Positions 24,450 through 35,000 of a DNA stretch of 49,337 bases are shown here, in pieces. Below the pieces are notes generated by a model. That model did not search any database and was not told the DNA's origin. It saw only the letters and a program-made list of their open reading frames with translations. Location: assembly GCA_008931825.1 (NCBI GenBank), contig QXVZ01000010.1, forward strand, positions 1 through 49,337, in the 5' to 3' direction. Origin of the DNA: Phallusia fumigata. Its lineage: Eukaryota; Chordata; Ascidiacea; Phlebobranchia; Ascidiidae. Position 1 is the first letter of the stretch, and every line of letters begins with the position of its first letter. The translations under genes were made by a program, and so were the position numbers.

Positions 24450-25931
24450 CTGAAACAAAATGATCGAACAGCAGTACCGTGCATTTGTCAAGTTGTCCCA
24501 GTTACAAAATAACAAGTTGCATTCCGGTATTGGTCCAAAGCAAACTAGTGTGCACCCCAGTTTGCTTTTACACTGTCACGGAATAAGTTTATTTGTAATA
24601 ACGAACGCACTTCCAGACAGAAAATATACGGGTTTGCTAACTGACAACACAAAAAAATGCCTGGAAGATTGTTTACTTACATTTGGCATGTGATCATGAT
24701 GTATATAAATTGCATTCATCCACCGCTTTTGTCAGTGCAGTATTTCAGCCCACATTCCGGAACAAGTTTCATACACATCTGTAACAAAACTCACAACAGC
24801 ATTAAAGTTCCACATACAAGCGTCACGAAATATTAGGTGTACAATTTTATATGTATTCATACCTTTAAGATTACTATTACAGTATTGCTAAATGTTAGTT
24901 TAAATGGGTTTACCTTATCTTAACATTTTAAGCTTTTCGCAATTCAAACGGTTTAGTTGAGGGGAATGTTGGTAAAATTCTGATGTGGACACTTCTGCCG
25001 ATGCTGACAACCGAAGGTTCAACGGAAAACACGTGACATGCAACACAACAAGTACGACATGCAAATCTTCATGCAAAACAATACAGGGCTCGCTATTCGT
25101 AACAGTGAAAGGACACAAAATCGGCAATTATCCGCCTAACGCCACGTTTGAACGTGCACAATCGTGTTTTGCCTTGAGAAATTGTTTTTTTTTGTTTTAA
25201 TGTACTTCTAGTGTCGAATATCTGCAATATAACCAATAAGTTCGTCGTGCATGTGCTGACATAAGTTTGAATTTATGGTTCATTTAAATTAAGCAAAAAA
25301 GGTTCAGGAAGATTTGAAAAAGGTTTGCACAAGCTGCGGCCGTGCGGACGGCCGCGGATTCCATTTAATGAGGCAACTTTATGCCGGGACATCAATGAAA
25401 ATAGAGTAACTTAATTTCTTTCCAACTTTTTCTCCCGCTCCCGAATATTCGAGGCCTCTGTTTCTTTTTCTGAAAAACAAAGCAAACGCAGTACCGAAAA
25501 TTCAACGCGATATGTATCTTAAAAATTTCAAAGCATGTCAACATGCGAAGACAGGATAAGTGCACGTTATACTGTCTTCGTATGCTCGACATAAAAATTA
25601 ACGCAAAATAACACCCGGTAATCCGTTATTAGGTTCAATCGATCTTTAAGGCATACTTGCCTGTTTTACGTAAATTTCGTTGTTAAGGTTTCTTTAGTTT
25701 TAAATGTGCGGGCGGTGGTCGAGCAATCAGCGGTTGGTATTACAGCATTATTCAGAAGTCACATATACCTGAAACAAAATTATCGAACAGCAGTAACGTG
25801 CATATGACAAGTTTTCTAAGTTTACAAAACAACAATTAATATTTCGGTATCGGCTCAAAAGCAAACTAGTGTGCACCCCAGTTCACTCTTGCACTGACAC
25901 CTAAAAAGATTGTTTACAAAAATGAAATTAC

Positions 25932-26290
25932 CTGAATATTTTTCGCTTCCGAGCCGTCTTAGGCCATTCCCCATTCACAACGCTAGAACCTCCGCCCGGA
26001 GTAACACGAAAAGAATGACGCATCGAACGCGCCAGAGGAATGCGGTTTTGCCTTTTTCTCTTTCCCCAACCAATCAAAACGCTTGCTTTTGTAACGTCAC
26101 ACGAGCGCTCTACAGCCGTCCAATCGCTGACTGCGTTGCACCAATTAGTTCGATTAGTTGCGAGAGGCAAAGCGCATGGACAGTAGGCGGTCAAATTAGA
26201 GCAACGTGGCGTAACTTTATTGGCGCTTGTAACATCACACTGCTTGCAGGAATACGGTCATTTGCACTGTGCACGTGTCTGCAGCAATTG
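25932..26290 (-). promoter_or_regulatory. Promoter-like CCAAT/CRE segment and first exon
   Basis: A GC-richer island in AT-rich surroundings with CCAAT boxes at 26070-26074, 26120-26124 and 26141-26145, a reversed one at 26219-26223, and a GTAACGTCAC half-CRE at 26091-26100. On the minus strand it runs into an open stretch starting MRHSFRVTPGGG and ending ARKRKIF at a CAG/GTAATT donor (edge 25932). This would be a natural 5' end for a minus-strand transcript running into the array. No known protein is recognised, and the direction could also be the reverse. Confidence 0.5.
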
Positions 26291-26305
26291 TTAGGTCGCC
26301 GTTGA

Positions 26306-29300
26306 CGTTTGTATGATGCATTTTAGTTTAAAAACCCCATTTACGCGTTAACAGCGGATTGTGGACCCCCACAATTATGTATTTTGATGTAATATTTAAT
26401 AGTATTCATTGTATTTTGAAATACAAAGTGATTTTGATAACCAAAAGAATGTTAACCATTTTTGTGTTCTGTTACAAAGCAAGGCTAAAACAAAAACGAA
26501 GTTTAATGCTCTGAAGCTTGTAATTAGCAACAACCCAGCAAGTTTCAAACAACTTCCACTAACTGGATTTGGCAACAAAAGCTTAGTAATTACACGTAAC
26601 AAAACAGTTTTTACCAAAGTTTTATCGTATGTTTTTTAACAATTTCTAAACCATACGCATTACCTCGGAAAGTTGCTGTTCTTGGCTATCCAACCTTGTA
26701 ATCATGATATCCATCTGCAAAGAAAACGTTGCCTGATTAACTTGTAACATTAAAAAACTTTGTGTATACACACCTCTTTGCTAATGAAGCTACTGCTTGG
26801 CTATAACCGCAACCATATGTTTTGCCCTTTGCTCTAAACAGCCATGCATCAATTAACCGCATTTTGCCCCCAGAAAACCATAGTTTTTAGTCATTCCAAA
26901 TACTCCCAGAAAAAACAAACACATCTGTTGATTTCGGTCAGCTTTTATTATTTAGAGATCCAATAGACACGCGAAAGGTAAGGGATAAGAAATAAAACGT
27001 TTTCGAAGATAGCTATTTATTACACGAACGAAGGGAACGCCTCAAATACATTCAAATATTTGTGGTCGCCGTTGCTCTGTGGAATGCCTCTATTATGGGT
27101 ATTATTATTGTTCCCTTCCACCGTTCTTTTATTGCCGTCCAAGAATCAAGTCCTGTGACGGAAAGTTTCAGCGTTTAATTGTTAAGATGCACAAATGAAA
27201 TCACAGCACATATCAGCCAATGCTGTCTTTGGCCGATTTAAAAATAAATATTTCAAAGTAATAAAAAACAATTTGCGCCAAAAACGTAAAACATTGAGAA
27301 ATAAATTGTTATTTGTGCACATATGGAAAAACAAAACGGTTCAGGATTACGTTTGGGGGAGGGGGGATTTTAAACAGCAAAGCTTTGGAGATAAGACCCT
27401 GTCACAGACAAAAAAATGTTTTTGCGGGCCGCATGATTGCGTCCTAAATGATCGAAACTAAATAATAACGAAAACGTAGGATCACGAACTCCCCAACACA
27501 AAAAAATAGGGAGAGTGAGCACATTGCAGTTTTTCACAGTTTTTTGTGAACAGTTTTTCAAAATATTTGTGAAGGCCTGGTTTTTCGGCTGCCAAATCGA
27601 TTCTTGTTTGTGACGCTGGTCATCCAATCACTGCAGTTTCAAACGAGAGCCCCGAAGCGTATGTCTTGTGGTACACGGATTCGGTAAAATTGAAAGCACA
27701 AACTAGAACAGCCAAAACGACGTTGTAACGTTTGTATCCATCACGCGCTGTAGTGCTTGGTTCGAAAGAATAGATTCCTCAACACATCTTCAAGGACAAG
27801 GCAACAGGTAGATGTTGACAAAAGCGATCTTGGTGGTTTTCGATTGCAAATGTGGTGAAATTGTTAAGATCGCAGTGTTTCTATCATGGAGCTGTCGAAC
27901 TTGGTTCATTTTGCCATCTGCCGAAGTTGGGATATATTATTTTTGGCGTAAAAGGACACAAAATCCAAAATATTAATAAATGTTACATACAAAGGTAAAC
28001 ACTACAAATTTTATTCGAAGATCAATGGGGTTCTTCTTTAAAAACCTGCAGTAAGCTGAAATGTCAACATGGAACATAACCAACATCATAGGCAATTAGG
28101 TATTTAGACATAAATAATTAACACCGGTGTTAACACAGTAAACCAAAAAGCGTTTATACTCGATAGTGCCATTAAATACTGTGTCCAAAAACCCGCTGTT
28201 TTTGCTCACATAGCCACATGCTTCTGCGTGTATATTTGATTGTGTATCAACTGTTTAAATGTGCCAAATGCAAGCTTTTAAACAACGAGCCATTTTTAGG
28301 ACTTCGACACGTGTTACAAGTAAACCACAGAGCTCACCAAACTCATACTGAGGGTCGCGCGACGAGTTTGAAGGGGAATATTTTTTGAAATGTGTATTTG
28401 TTATTTGTTTTCGTGTGCTACAGTTTTAATAACTTAGAATAGTTAAAACGTATTTTGTGAACTGTTTATCAGGGTCAAGGAAAGTGAAATCAAATGAAAA
28501 GGGGTCGCAGAATAGAAAGTTTTGGAAGCCCTGATGTGATAACAATGGCCAGCTTGTACAAACATAAATACCTGCAAGTTGTTATGGAACAGCACCCAGG
28601 AGTGGACACAGAAATTGACACATCGTATCTGCAAAAGCAAAAAGTAACAAGATAAAAAAGTCTGTAAGCAACCTATGGGTTTACTTGAATAAATCACACG
28701 GATCTTGCAGAGCAGGCTAACATTAGATAAAATTAACAAACAAATTTACACGCGTTTCAGTGACGTAGAAAACGGCACTCTTTCGCTAAACGTGCCTTCC
28801 AAGTTTTTAAGCGGCTCCAAAAAGACAAGTTATACATCCACAAAATATATTTACCTACAAAACACACTTACTCATACCTCCATAACAATGGTTCCCAAAC
28901 TTTTTTGATGCATCACCCCCTTTTCTTTTTTTGGAACTTTTCCTCAGACAAGAAGAGATAACGCTAAAGGTTATACTAAACATAGTAAAACCTGTGGAAA
29001 CGCAAAACAGGTAGCTAAAAAAATATAAAAACGGATCTTAATTCAGGCACCAAAATAAGCAAAACAAACAGGCAATATTATGTACATTACAACCATATCT
29101 AACCGGATCCATGTCGTTGTTTTGGTTAATTGTTTCAAAATTATGGCATGGTTTCCATTATATTTAACAACCGATTTGGCCTGCAAAACAGAACGCACTG
29201 TTAACGCTTTCCAAAGTAGTTGGTATGACACAACACACAAATATACAACTGTAACAAACCAACGTGTTACCGAAACACACTGAGAACCTGTCAACCTGAC

Positions 29301-29346
29301 ATTTCATAACCTTTTTCCATCATAACTGCCTATTTTTATTCTGAAN
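26306..29346. other. Intergenic, no gene recognised
   Basis: AT-rich sequence without a frame I can tie to a family or a convincing exon. A possible hAT-type MITE remnant lies at about 28350-28530 (GGGTCGC-rich ends with GAAGCCCTG), and a single MITE-like end CAATGGTTCCCAAAC at about 28885. A G-run lies at 27356-27367. Confidence 0.5.
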
Positions 29347-29653
29347 TATAAACACAACATCCTGACAGGCTGAAACTAATGATGGCTGTCCACATGGGTA
29401 AGCGCGTATTAAAGTGCATAAATATCAAATAAACATAAATATAAACACAACATCCTGACAGGCTGAAACTAATGATGGCTGTCCACATGGGTAAGCGCGT
29501 ATTAAAGTGCATAAATATCAAATAAACATAAATATAAACACAACATCCTGACAGGCTGAAACTAATGATGGCTGTCCACATGGGTAAGCGCGTATTAAAG
29601 TGCATAAATATCAAATAAACATAAATATAAACACAACATCCTGACAGGCTGAT
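29347..29653. repeat. 93-bp minisatellite, three copies plus a partial
   Basis: The landmark AACACAACATCCTGACAGG starts at about 29351, 29444, 29537 and 29630, exactly 93 bp apart, and the copies look identical. Because 93 is a multiple of three, the minus strand has a long repeating open frame; I take this as a by-product. A single N at 29346 immediately precedes the first copy, so copy number may not be reliable. Confidence 0.85.
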
Positions 29654-29699
29654 GTAAAAACGGGACACCCCTTTCCCGTAAGAACTGGTCAAGTAGGGT

Positions 29700-31573
29700 A
29701 GAAAAAAAGCACAACTCCATCTCTATTCAAAAAAAATGTGAAACCGCAAGATCTATAGACAAAAAAACAGCACGTAAACACGTCATATTCTAAATAATCT
29801 ATTCTGCTAGATTATTTGTGGCAATTTTGTTTTATTTGAGACGCAAGGTTGGTGATGGGTTTAATACGTAAAACCAGAATAAACTTATAGTGGGACAAAC
29901 TAAAGGCATCGAAGTTCCAAGAAGTTCCAACAAAACTTTGGAACACAAGGTAGGGATTTAGCGGGGCCCTGCATAACGAAATTTTCTAACGAAACGTTTT
30001 TAAGTGGCCTAGTGTCGACGACTTATTTGCTTCGGTATTCATTAAAACGTTTATTTTAAAATCACGGTGGAACCGCCATCGTTTCTGCGCAAGCGACGAA
30101 AAAACCCAAAATCAAACCTTGCCTCAGCTAAATAACTGCCCCGATTACAACTTCAAAAATTAGCCTAGAAAAGCAGAAAGCGAGTCATAGGTGTTTCGCG
30201 ACCGTTCCAACTTTTACCGGACAATATTCGAGATATTCTAGTCTCATTTTAGCGAAGGAGATAACCAAGATAACGAGATTGCGTTAAAATTAAGTTAGTC
30301 TAAATCCACGATTACCAAAAAGTGGGCATCGACCTTATCCTCCACGGACAAAGTGAAGGTCACTTATCCTTCCCTACGCGCCGCAAGTTAGGCCTATTTT
30401 AGGGCCTAAGCGATTCCCCAATCCTGGTCGATGCACAACAAACTAAGGTGTTACTAACCAACAAACTTGGTGAAATATTGATGGTCCAATGATGAAGAGA
30501 CGATAACAGGATTGCAGGAGTAGTCTTGTTGAAACTGAAAACAAAATTATTGTAAAATTAGGATGTTGGTTTAATATTGTAAACTTTTAAGATTAAAATG
30601 TAGAAATGACTAGAGGTTGTAAAACTTCTGCCAACTCGTGGCTCATCAAACACCTTTCAAGTCTACTTTAAGGTTTATTTGCCTGAGTTTGTACAAAGTT
30701 GCTATCGGTTGCAGGCCAATTAAGTCTACCTGCCGCAAGCACGAGCACCTGCGAGAAGCGCTTTTCGCAAAAAGCGCCGGTGTGATCGTCACAGAAGTCT
30801 CGTGGATTTTGTTAGCTTTGTCAACTGCTTCAAGAGTCCAATAGTATTGCACATGTTAAAAAATTGATAAAGCACGTAGCGTTTCTTTAAAACCTTTCTT
30901 AACTAAAAACCTTGAAATAAGTAAAGTGGCTTGAAGTCAAAAACGATTTATTCGTATGAATCAAACTGAACTTGTCTGTTTTATATTCAAACACACTATA
31001 TACACGAATCTTATTGTTATTTTTATGAAAGCTAGGCTGGCACCTACTTTGCACACAACGTTCTCTCGAGTTTAAACCGGATTATTAAAAACTGGGGCAA
31101 CCTGATTATCATAAACTTATTTTATATTTGTTTGGAAGATGTTGCTCTTCAAAACAGCCAACTACATCTTCCTAGCACACTAAACAACAAATACAGCACA
31201 AAGGTAAAACAACTTACGTTAACTGCTGAAACCGTGCCTTCCCACCAACCTCCGTTCGGCACAGAAGATTTGTCTAAATGACCGAAAAAAAGGGCTTCAA
31301 AGTGAATCCCTGAGAGGCAGTTGCAAAAAACTAATCGCACAGTCCAAATCGATATTATTTTTTTTTCGGATAAGCACTGAAAGTCTGTTTGGCCTAATAT
31401 TTATTTACAACTAGCACTTCGTTTGTTTGTCTAAAAATAATTTTCGATTTAAAAAAAATGTTTGCTATTTCTCAGTTAACTTTCCCACTTTTGATAACAT
31501 TGCCAATTTCTCTGAACCAAATATTTTACGGGTTATATTTGGTAATCATCAGTTTTGTTCAGCTATGTCTTCA
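29700..31573. other. Intergenic, no gene recognised
   Basis: No supported coding exon. A short perfect hairpin GCGCTTTT/AAAAGCGC lies at about 30757-30776. Mildly GC-richer sequence at 29.95-30.45 kb could be regulatory, but nothing specific is seen. Confidence 0.45.
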
Positions 31574-32173
31574 ATAAATATATTTTGCTTTTGATCACCT
31601 AATTTCCCTATATCCCATAATCGTCACGCAAACGATTTCACATACGATATAAATGATAAAAACGTTGTTTGCAACATGTTTTTTGTTATAACAGAACATA
31701 CCCTAAAGTACATTGTATTAAACCTTTGGTCAAAAGGTCACACCAGATTTTCGCTTGTACACATAAAACATCGACGACCACTCGGAAAAATGTTCGTAAG
31801 TTTTGATTTCCACATCCTCGACTTTTTCCACTTTCCCCTCCTTTTCCAGCATATCAACAACGTCCATAACTTGATCGGCGTATCCGTTTTTGTCACTGTT
31901 CCTTAAACTGAACACAAGTAAGCCGCCGAGTTTGAGATGCTTGATGAGACCCTGGAGTTAAAATTAGATTGCGTGTAAGATAGAAAACAGAAACAGCAAG
32001 TTTTTTTCAAACTATGCCATCATTACTGCAGTTTATTTAAAACTCACAAGCAATAACACGTTTGGTACACATTTTTTCATCCATAAATGTTTAACTTCAT
32101 GGTACAAAAAACAGTAATTGAGGTGATCTATATTCCCGCCTTTTCTGGGGTTGGCAACTTCTGGTACGCTTGT
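31574..32173. repeat. 600-bp direct duplication, copy A
   Basis: Nearly identical to 32175-32774 with scattered substitutions and one-base indels. Both copies begin ATAAATATATTTTGC and end TGGTACGCTTGT. The copies are separated by exactly one N at 32174. Both carry the last exon of the methyltransferase gene. Equal length and an N exactly at the junction suggest two allelic contig ends left unmerged. Confidence 0.8.
31730..31951 (-). CDS. Second copy of methyltransferase last exon
   Basis: A 222-nt exon copy with acceptor AACTCCAG. It encodes GLIKHLKLGGLLVFSLR and then a C-terminal segment like the one at 32319-32552, with a few residue changes (NSDKNG in place of KRDKNE). It stops four codons earlier, after SGVTF. 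Splicing from exon 3 (donor at 33426) would be in phase. It could be an alternative last exon, but its place in a duplication with an N at the border makes an assembly duplicate more likely. Confidence 0.55.
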   Translation of the reverse strand, partial: GLIKHLKLGGLLVFSLRNSDKNGYADQVMDVVDMLEKEGKVEKVEDVEIKTYEHFSEWSSMFYVYKRKSGVTF

Positions 32174-32174
32174 N

Positions 32175-32774
32175 ATAAATATATTTTGCTTTTGATCACC
32201 TAATTTCCCTATATCCCATAATCGTCACGCAAACGATTTCACATACGGTATAAATGATAAAAAGGTTGTTTGCAACATGTTTTTTGTTATAACAGAACAT
32301 ACCCTAAAGTACATTGTATTAAACCTTTGGGCAAAAGGTCACAGTAGATTTTCGCTTGTACACATAAAACATCGACGACCACTCGGAAAAATGTTCGTAA
32401 GTTTTGATTTCCACATCCTCGACTTTTTCCACTTTCCCCTCCTTTTCCAGCATATCAACAACGTCCATAACTTGATCGGCGTATTCGTTTTTGTCACGTT
32501 TCCTTAAACTGAACACAAGTAAGCCGCCGAGTTTTAGATGCTTGATGAGGCCCTAGAATTAAAATTAGATTGCGTGTAAGATAGAAAACAGAAACAGCAA
32601 GTTTTGTTCAAACTATAACATCATTATTGCAGTTTATTAAAACTCACAAGCAAGAACACGTTTGGTACACATTTTTTCATCTATAAATGTTAAACTTCAT
32701 GGTACAAAAAACAGTAATTGAGGTGATCTATATTCCCGCCTTTTCTAGGGGTCGGCAACTTCTGGTACGCTTGT
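32175..32774. repeat. 600-bp direct duplication, copy B
   Basis: Partner of 31574-32173. The end (GTCGGCAACTTCTGGTACGC) resembles the terminus of common hAT-type MITEs, and copy B continues past that point into TTGGCACGCG-like sequence while copy A stops at the N. Confidence 0.8.
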
Positions 32775-34085
32775 CATGGTTGGCACGCGACGTGATTATT
32801 CATGGCACGCTAAGAGATTTACGAGTCTAATTCCCTTTTGAAACCAAACTAAGTGACCGCTTTACTTTTGAACACCACGTGCACCCATATTTTACAGATT
32901 TAATGCAGAACATAAGCAGCTTTTAAGATTTTGACATAATCTCCAAACTAACACGCGGTGTTCAAACAGTTGCCAAGCCCTGTCTTATTCTAACTATCAC
33001 GGTGATTAAAAAATGCCACCTTTGTCAGTTACCTACCACGTCAGCGGTAAACCGATTTTATATTTATGGCCGGCCAGGATGCTCTAAATATTAAAGCAGC
33101 CCTAAATGCTCACAAACTTGGACCGACCCGGTCTGAGTCTATTTTTTCTCGACGACTGTGGAAATGGTGGATTACGAATGAGCGACTTTTATTTTGACTC
33201 AAATTGTCGTGATGCCTCGAACGTGACTCGAGTGCTGGCACTGCAACAACTCGACTTGACTCGAGTCAGCAACCACATGGACTCGGATTTGCGTTTACCT
33301 TAAAGGCGAATGATTTCACTCGACTTGTGACTCAGGTGTTTTGGGTCTTACATTGACATACAAGTAACAAAACCTGCGTTTCACGACCACGGTAGAGTGC
33401 AGGACAATGACACATTAAAAATTACCTTAAGACAAGAAATTGGCATATTGTTGGCGAAAAAGCATGAGATGCACACCATGACGTCATATGTTTCGTGGCG
33501 TAGTGGGAGATCCCCGTCTTCGCTGACAATGTGACGTATAATGTTTCTGTGAAAAGATATCGTTTAAATATCTGGTGACATTATCATTTGCAAAGGTTGT
33601 GTGTGAAAATCAAGTTCTACTAACAACAAAAATTGTTTTGTTACTCTATACATAACTAGCAACAATACGCTGCCTACCTAAAATTGAGGTTTTTGCTATT
33701 AGCAACGCGCAACATTTCCATATTTGCATCTAAAATATCGATCTGTCCTTCGAATTTTGCCTCACGGAGACGAGCACTTACATTTCCAGTCCCTGGAAAA
33801 CATAGCCCAAGATATAACTAAAAGTTATGGTTGTCTAACTCACACACACACGCACACACACTTACCAGCACCGAGATCCAAAATTGTAGTGCTCGGCGCA
33901 TTTTCCGCATATTTCAGACATAGCTCAGCGGCAGCCTGCGGAAAGGCACAACCCAAAATGTTTTGTTGTTGGTCATAGATCTTGCTTCTGTCATTATACA
34001 GCAGTTGCGATTCCTCGAAATTGTTGCTGTAAATACTTTTCTTAACTGACTTGAAAGCTTCCTCTCGAGTCATTGAAGAATCCAT
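32319..34085 (-). CDS. METTL27-like: METTL27/WBSCR27-like SAM methyltransferase
   Basis: A predicted class I SAM-dependent methyltransferase of 229 residues in four exons: 34085-33866, 33792-33678, 33546-33426 and 32552-32319. Phases match at every join (220, 115, 121 and 234 nt). The SAM-binding motif I, ILDLGAGTGNVSARL, is formed across the first intron. The acidic end of the next strand is IDILDANMEML. YDVMVCISCFF and LKLGGLLVFSLR fit the later strand motifs. The N-terminal YNDRSKIYDQQ resembles the YD..A..YD start of the WBSCR27 group. Substrate is unknown. The length is close to human METTL27. I chose the start at 34085 because it opens the exon with MDSSMTREEAF and gives full domain length; untranslated exons may lie further upstream. 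Confidence 0.85.
33080..33330. repeat. CTCGAGT-rich degenerate repeat in intron 3
   Basis: Imperfect repeats of ACTCGACTTGACTCGAGT-like sequence inside the intron between exons 3 and 4 of the methyltransferase gene. It looks like a mobile-element remnant. No ends or target duplication are seen. Confidence 0.4.
33841..33861. repeat. (CA)n microsatellite at a splice donor
   Basis: A CA-repeat with one interruption lies immediately downstream (minus strand) of the exon 1 donor of the methyltransferase gene. The intron starts GTAAGTGTGTGTG, so the repeat begins within the donor consensus. Confidence 0.9.
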
Positions 34086-34683
34086 GTTTGTTCAAAATTA
34101 ATCAACCTTTGGCAAACAACAGTTTTAGCAATAAACAGAGTTTACCTTTTCTGTAGTTTTTTGCCTTGTGTGACTGAAACACAGGCTGGAGAATACCTGG
34201 AAATTCGAGTTGTGCACAAACGCAAAACCAACCTTTCTAATCAATTGCCTTTGGTTCAACTGCTGAATTGAAACCTATAGCTAATATAACAACTTCTAAA
34301 GCATATTTCATTTCATGCAACTAATTTGCCACCATCTGCTATGTTCCCGTCAGCAGGAAACATACCATGCACGGGATGTTTAACGCTTACATAGTTTTTC
34401 AGCCACAGTGATGTTGGCTTGTGAACGCCCGCAGCCAAAAGCTCGACTTTGCGGCGAACGGGTCGTTACGCTTTTTTTCCTTCCTCTTTCTTCGAACGCT
34501 GTGGAAAAAATGCGACTTGCAACCGCGTTTTCCACATCAATTCACAACGGGCGAACCACACACAATTTCCAAGTAACGTTATGATGTAAAACTTTTTTTT
34601 AAAAAACTTGTGTGTGGATCTAAATAATATTAGTACAATGATGAATCCCACTGATTAAAATCTAAGAAACGCTACACTATCTA

Positions 34684-35000
34684 GAGGGGACGGCATTCTC
34701 CATACTGCCATTGCAATATACCATGAAACCTTAAAACGATATTTCCTTTTGTTGCGATATGGATATATATTCAATGCCTGCATTACATTGGGACCAAATA
34801 CAGGCCTACTGTCTTTTGTAGGAAACTGTTGTAATTGGGAGCAAAGTCACTGGGTTACCGATGGGTCAACTGGGGTCAAAACTTCAATTACCCATTTATC
34901 ATGTGTGGAACAGCTTTACCTTGACTAAACCAGAGGAACAAACCGACGTTGGACAAAAAAAATAGTAAAACGATATGCGGCTCCTCGTGAATGGTGGTTC
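34684..35000. repeat. Stray fragment of class I array sequence
   Basis: The segment at 34684-34795 (CGGCATTCTCCATACTGCC onwards) matches 12590-12725. The part at about 34850-34990 (ACCGATGGGTC, TATCATGTGTG, GGAACAAACCGAC) matches landmarks found between F and A modules of class I units at 1.75-1.98 and 10.18-10.25 kb. It lies over 8 kb beyond the array end. Confidence 0.6.

Larger units (their letters stand above)
18641..26300 (-). repeat. Class III array with promoter-like heads
   Basis: A third unit type shares the long fold-back (18705-18830, 23220-23357, 24984-25116) and the i module with class II, but has other palindromes and two further modules. One (call it X2) has acceptors at 20712, 22712, 24449 and 25768. 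The other is a short basic module beginning with Lys-Lys or Glu-Lys-Lys codons (acceptors at 19307, 20434, 21601, 22171, 24139, 25469). Period is about 1.2-1.3 kb where clear, for example the palindromes at 24222 and 25542. Two segments with CCAAT boxes head the block. Confidence 0.7.

Noticed and set aside
1-26300. CRISPR or bacterial repeat array
   Set aside because: Unit size, divergence, splice-like edges and neighbouring intron-containing genes show this is animal nuclear DNA.
25910-26305. 131-codon plus-strand frame in the promoter-like segment
   Set aside because: It runs through CCAAT boxes and has no splice or family support; GC-richer sequence lacks stops by composition.
29336-29692. 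118-codon minus-strand open frame with three identical repeats
   Set aside because: It arises because the 93-bp minisatellite unit is a multiple of three; no splice or start context and the frame ends inside the flanks.
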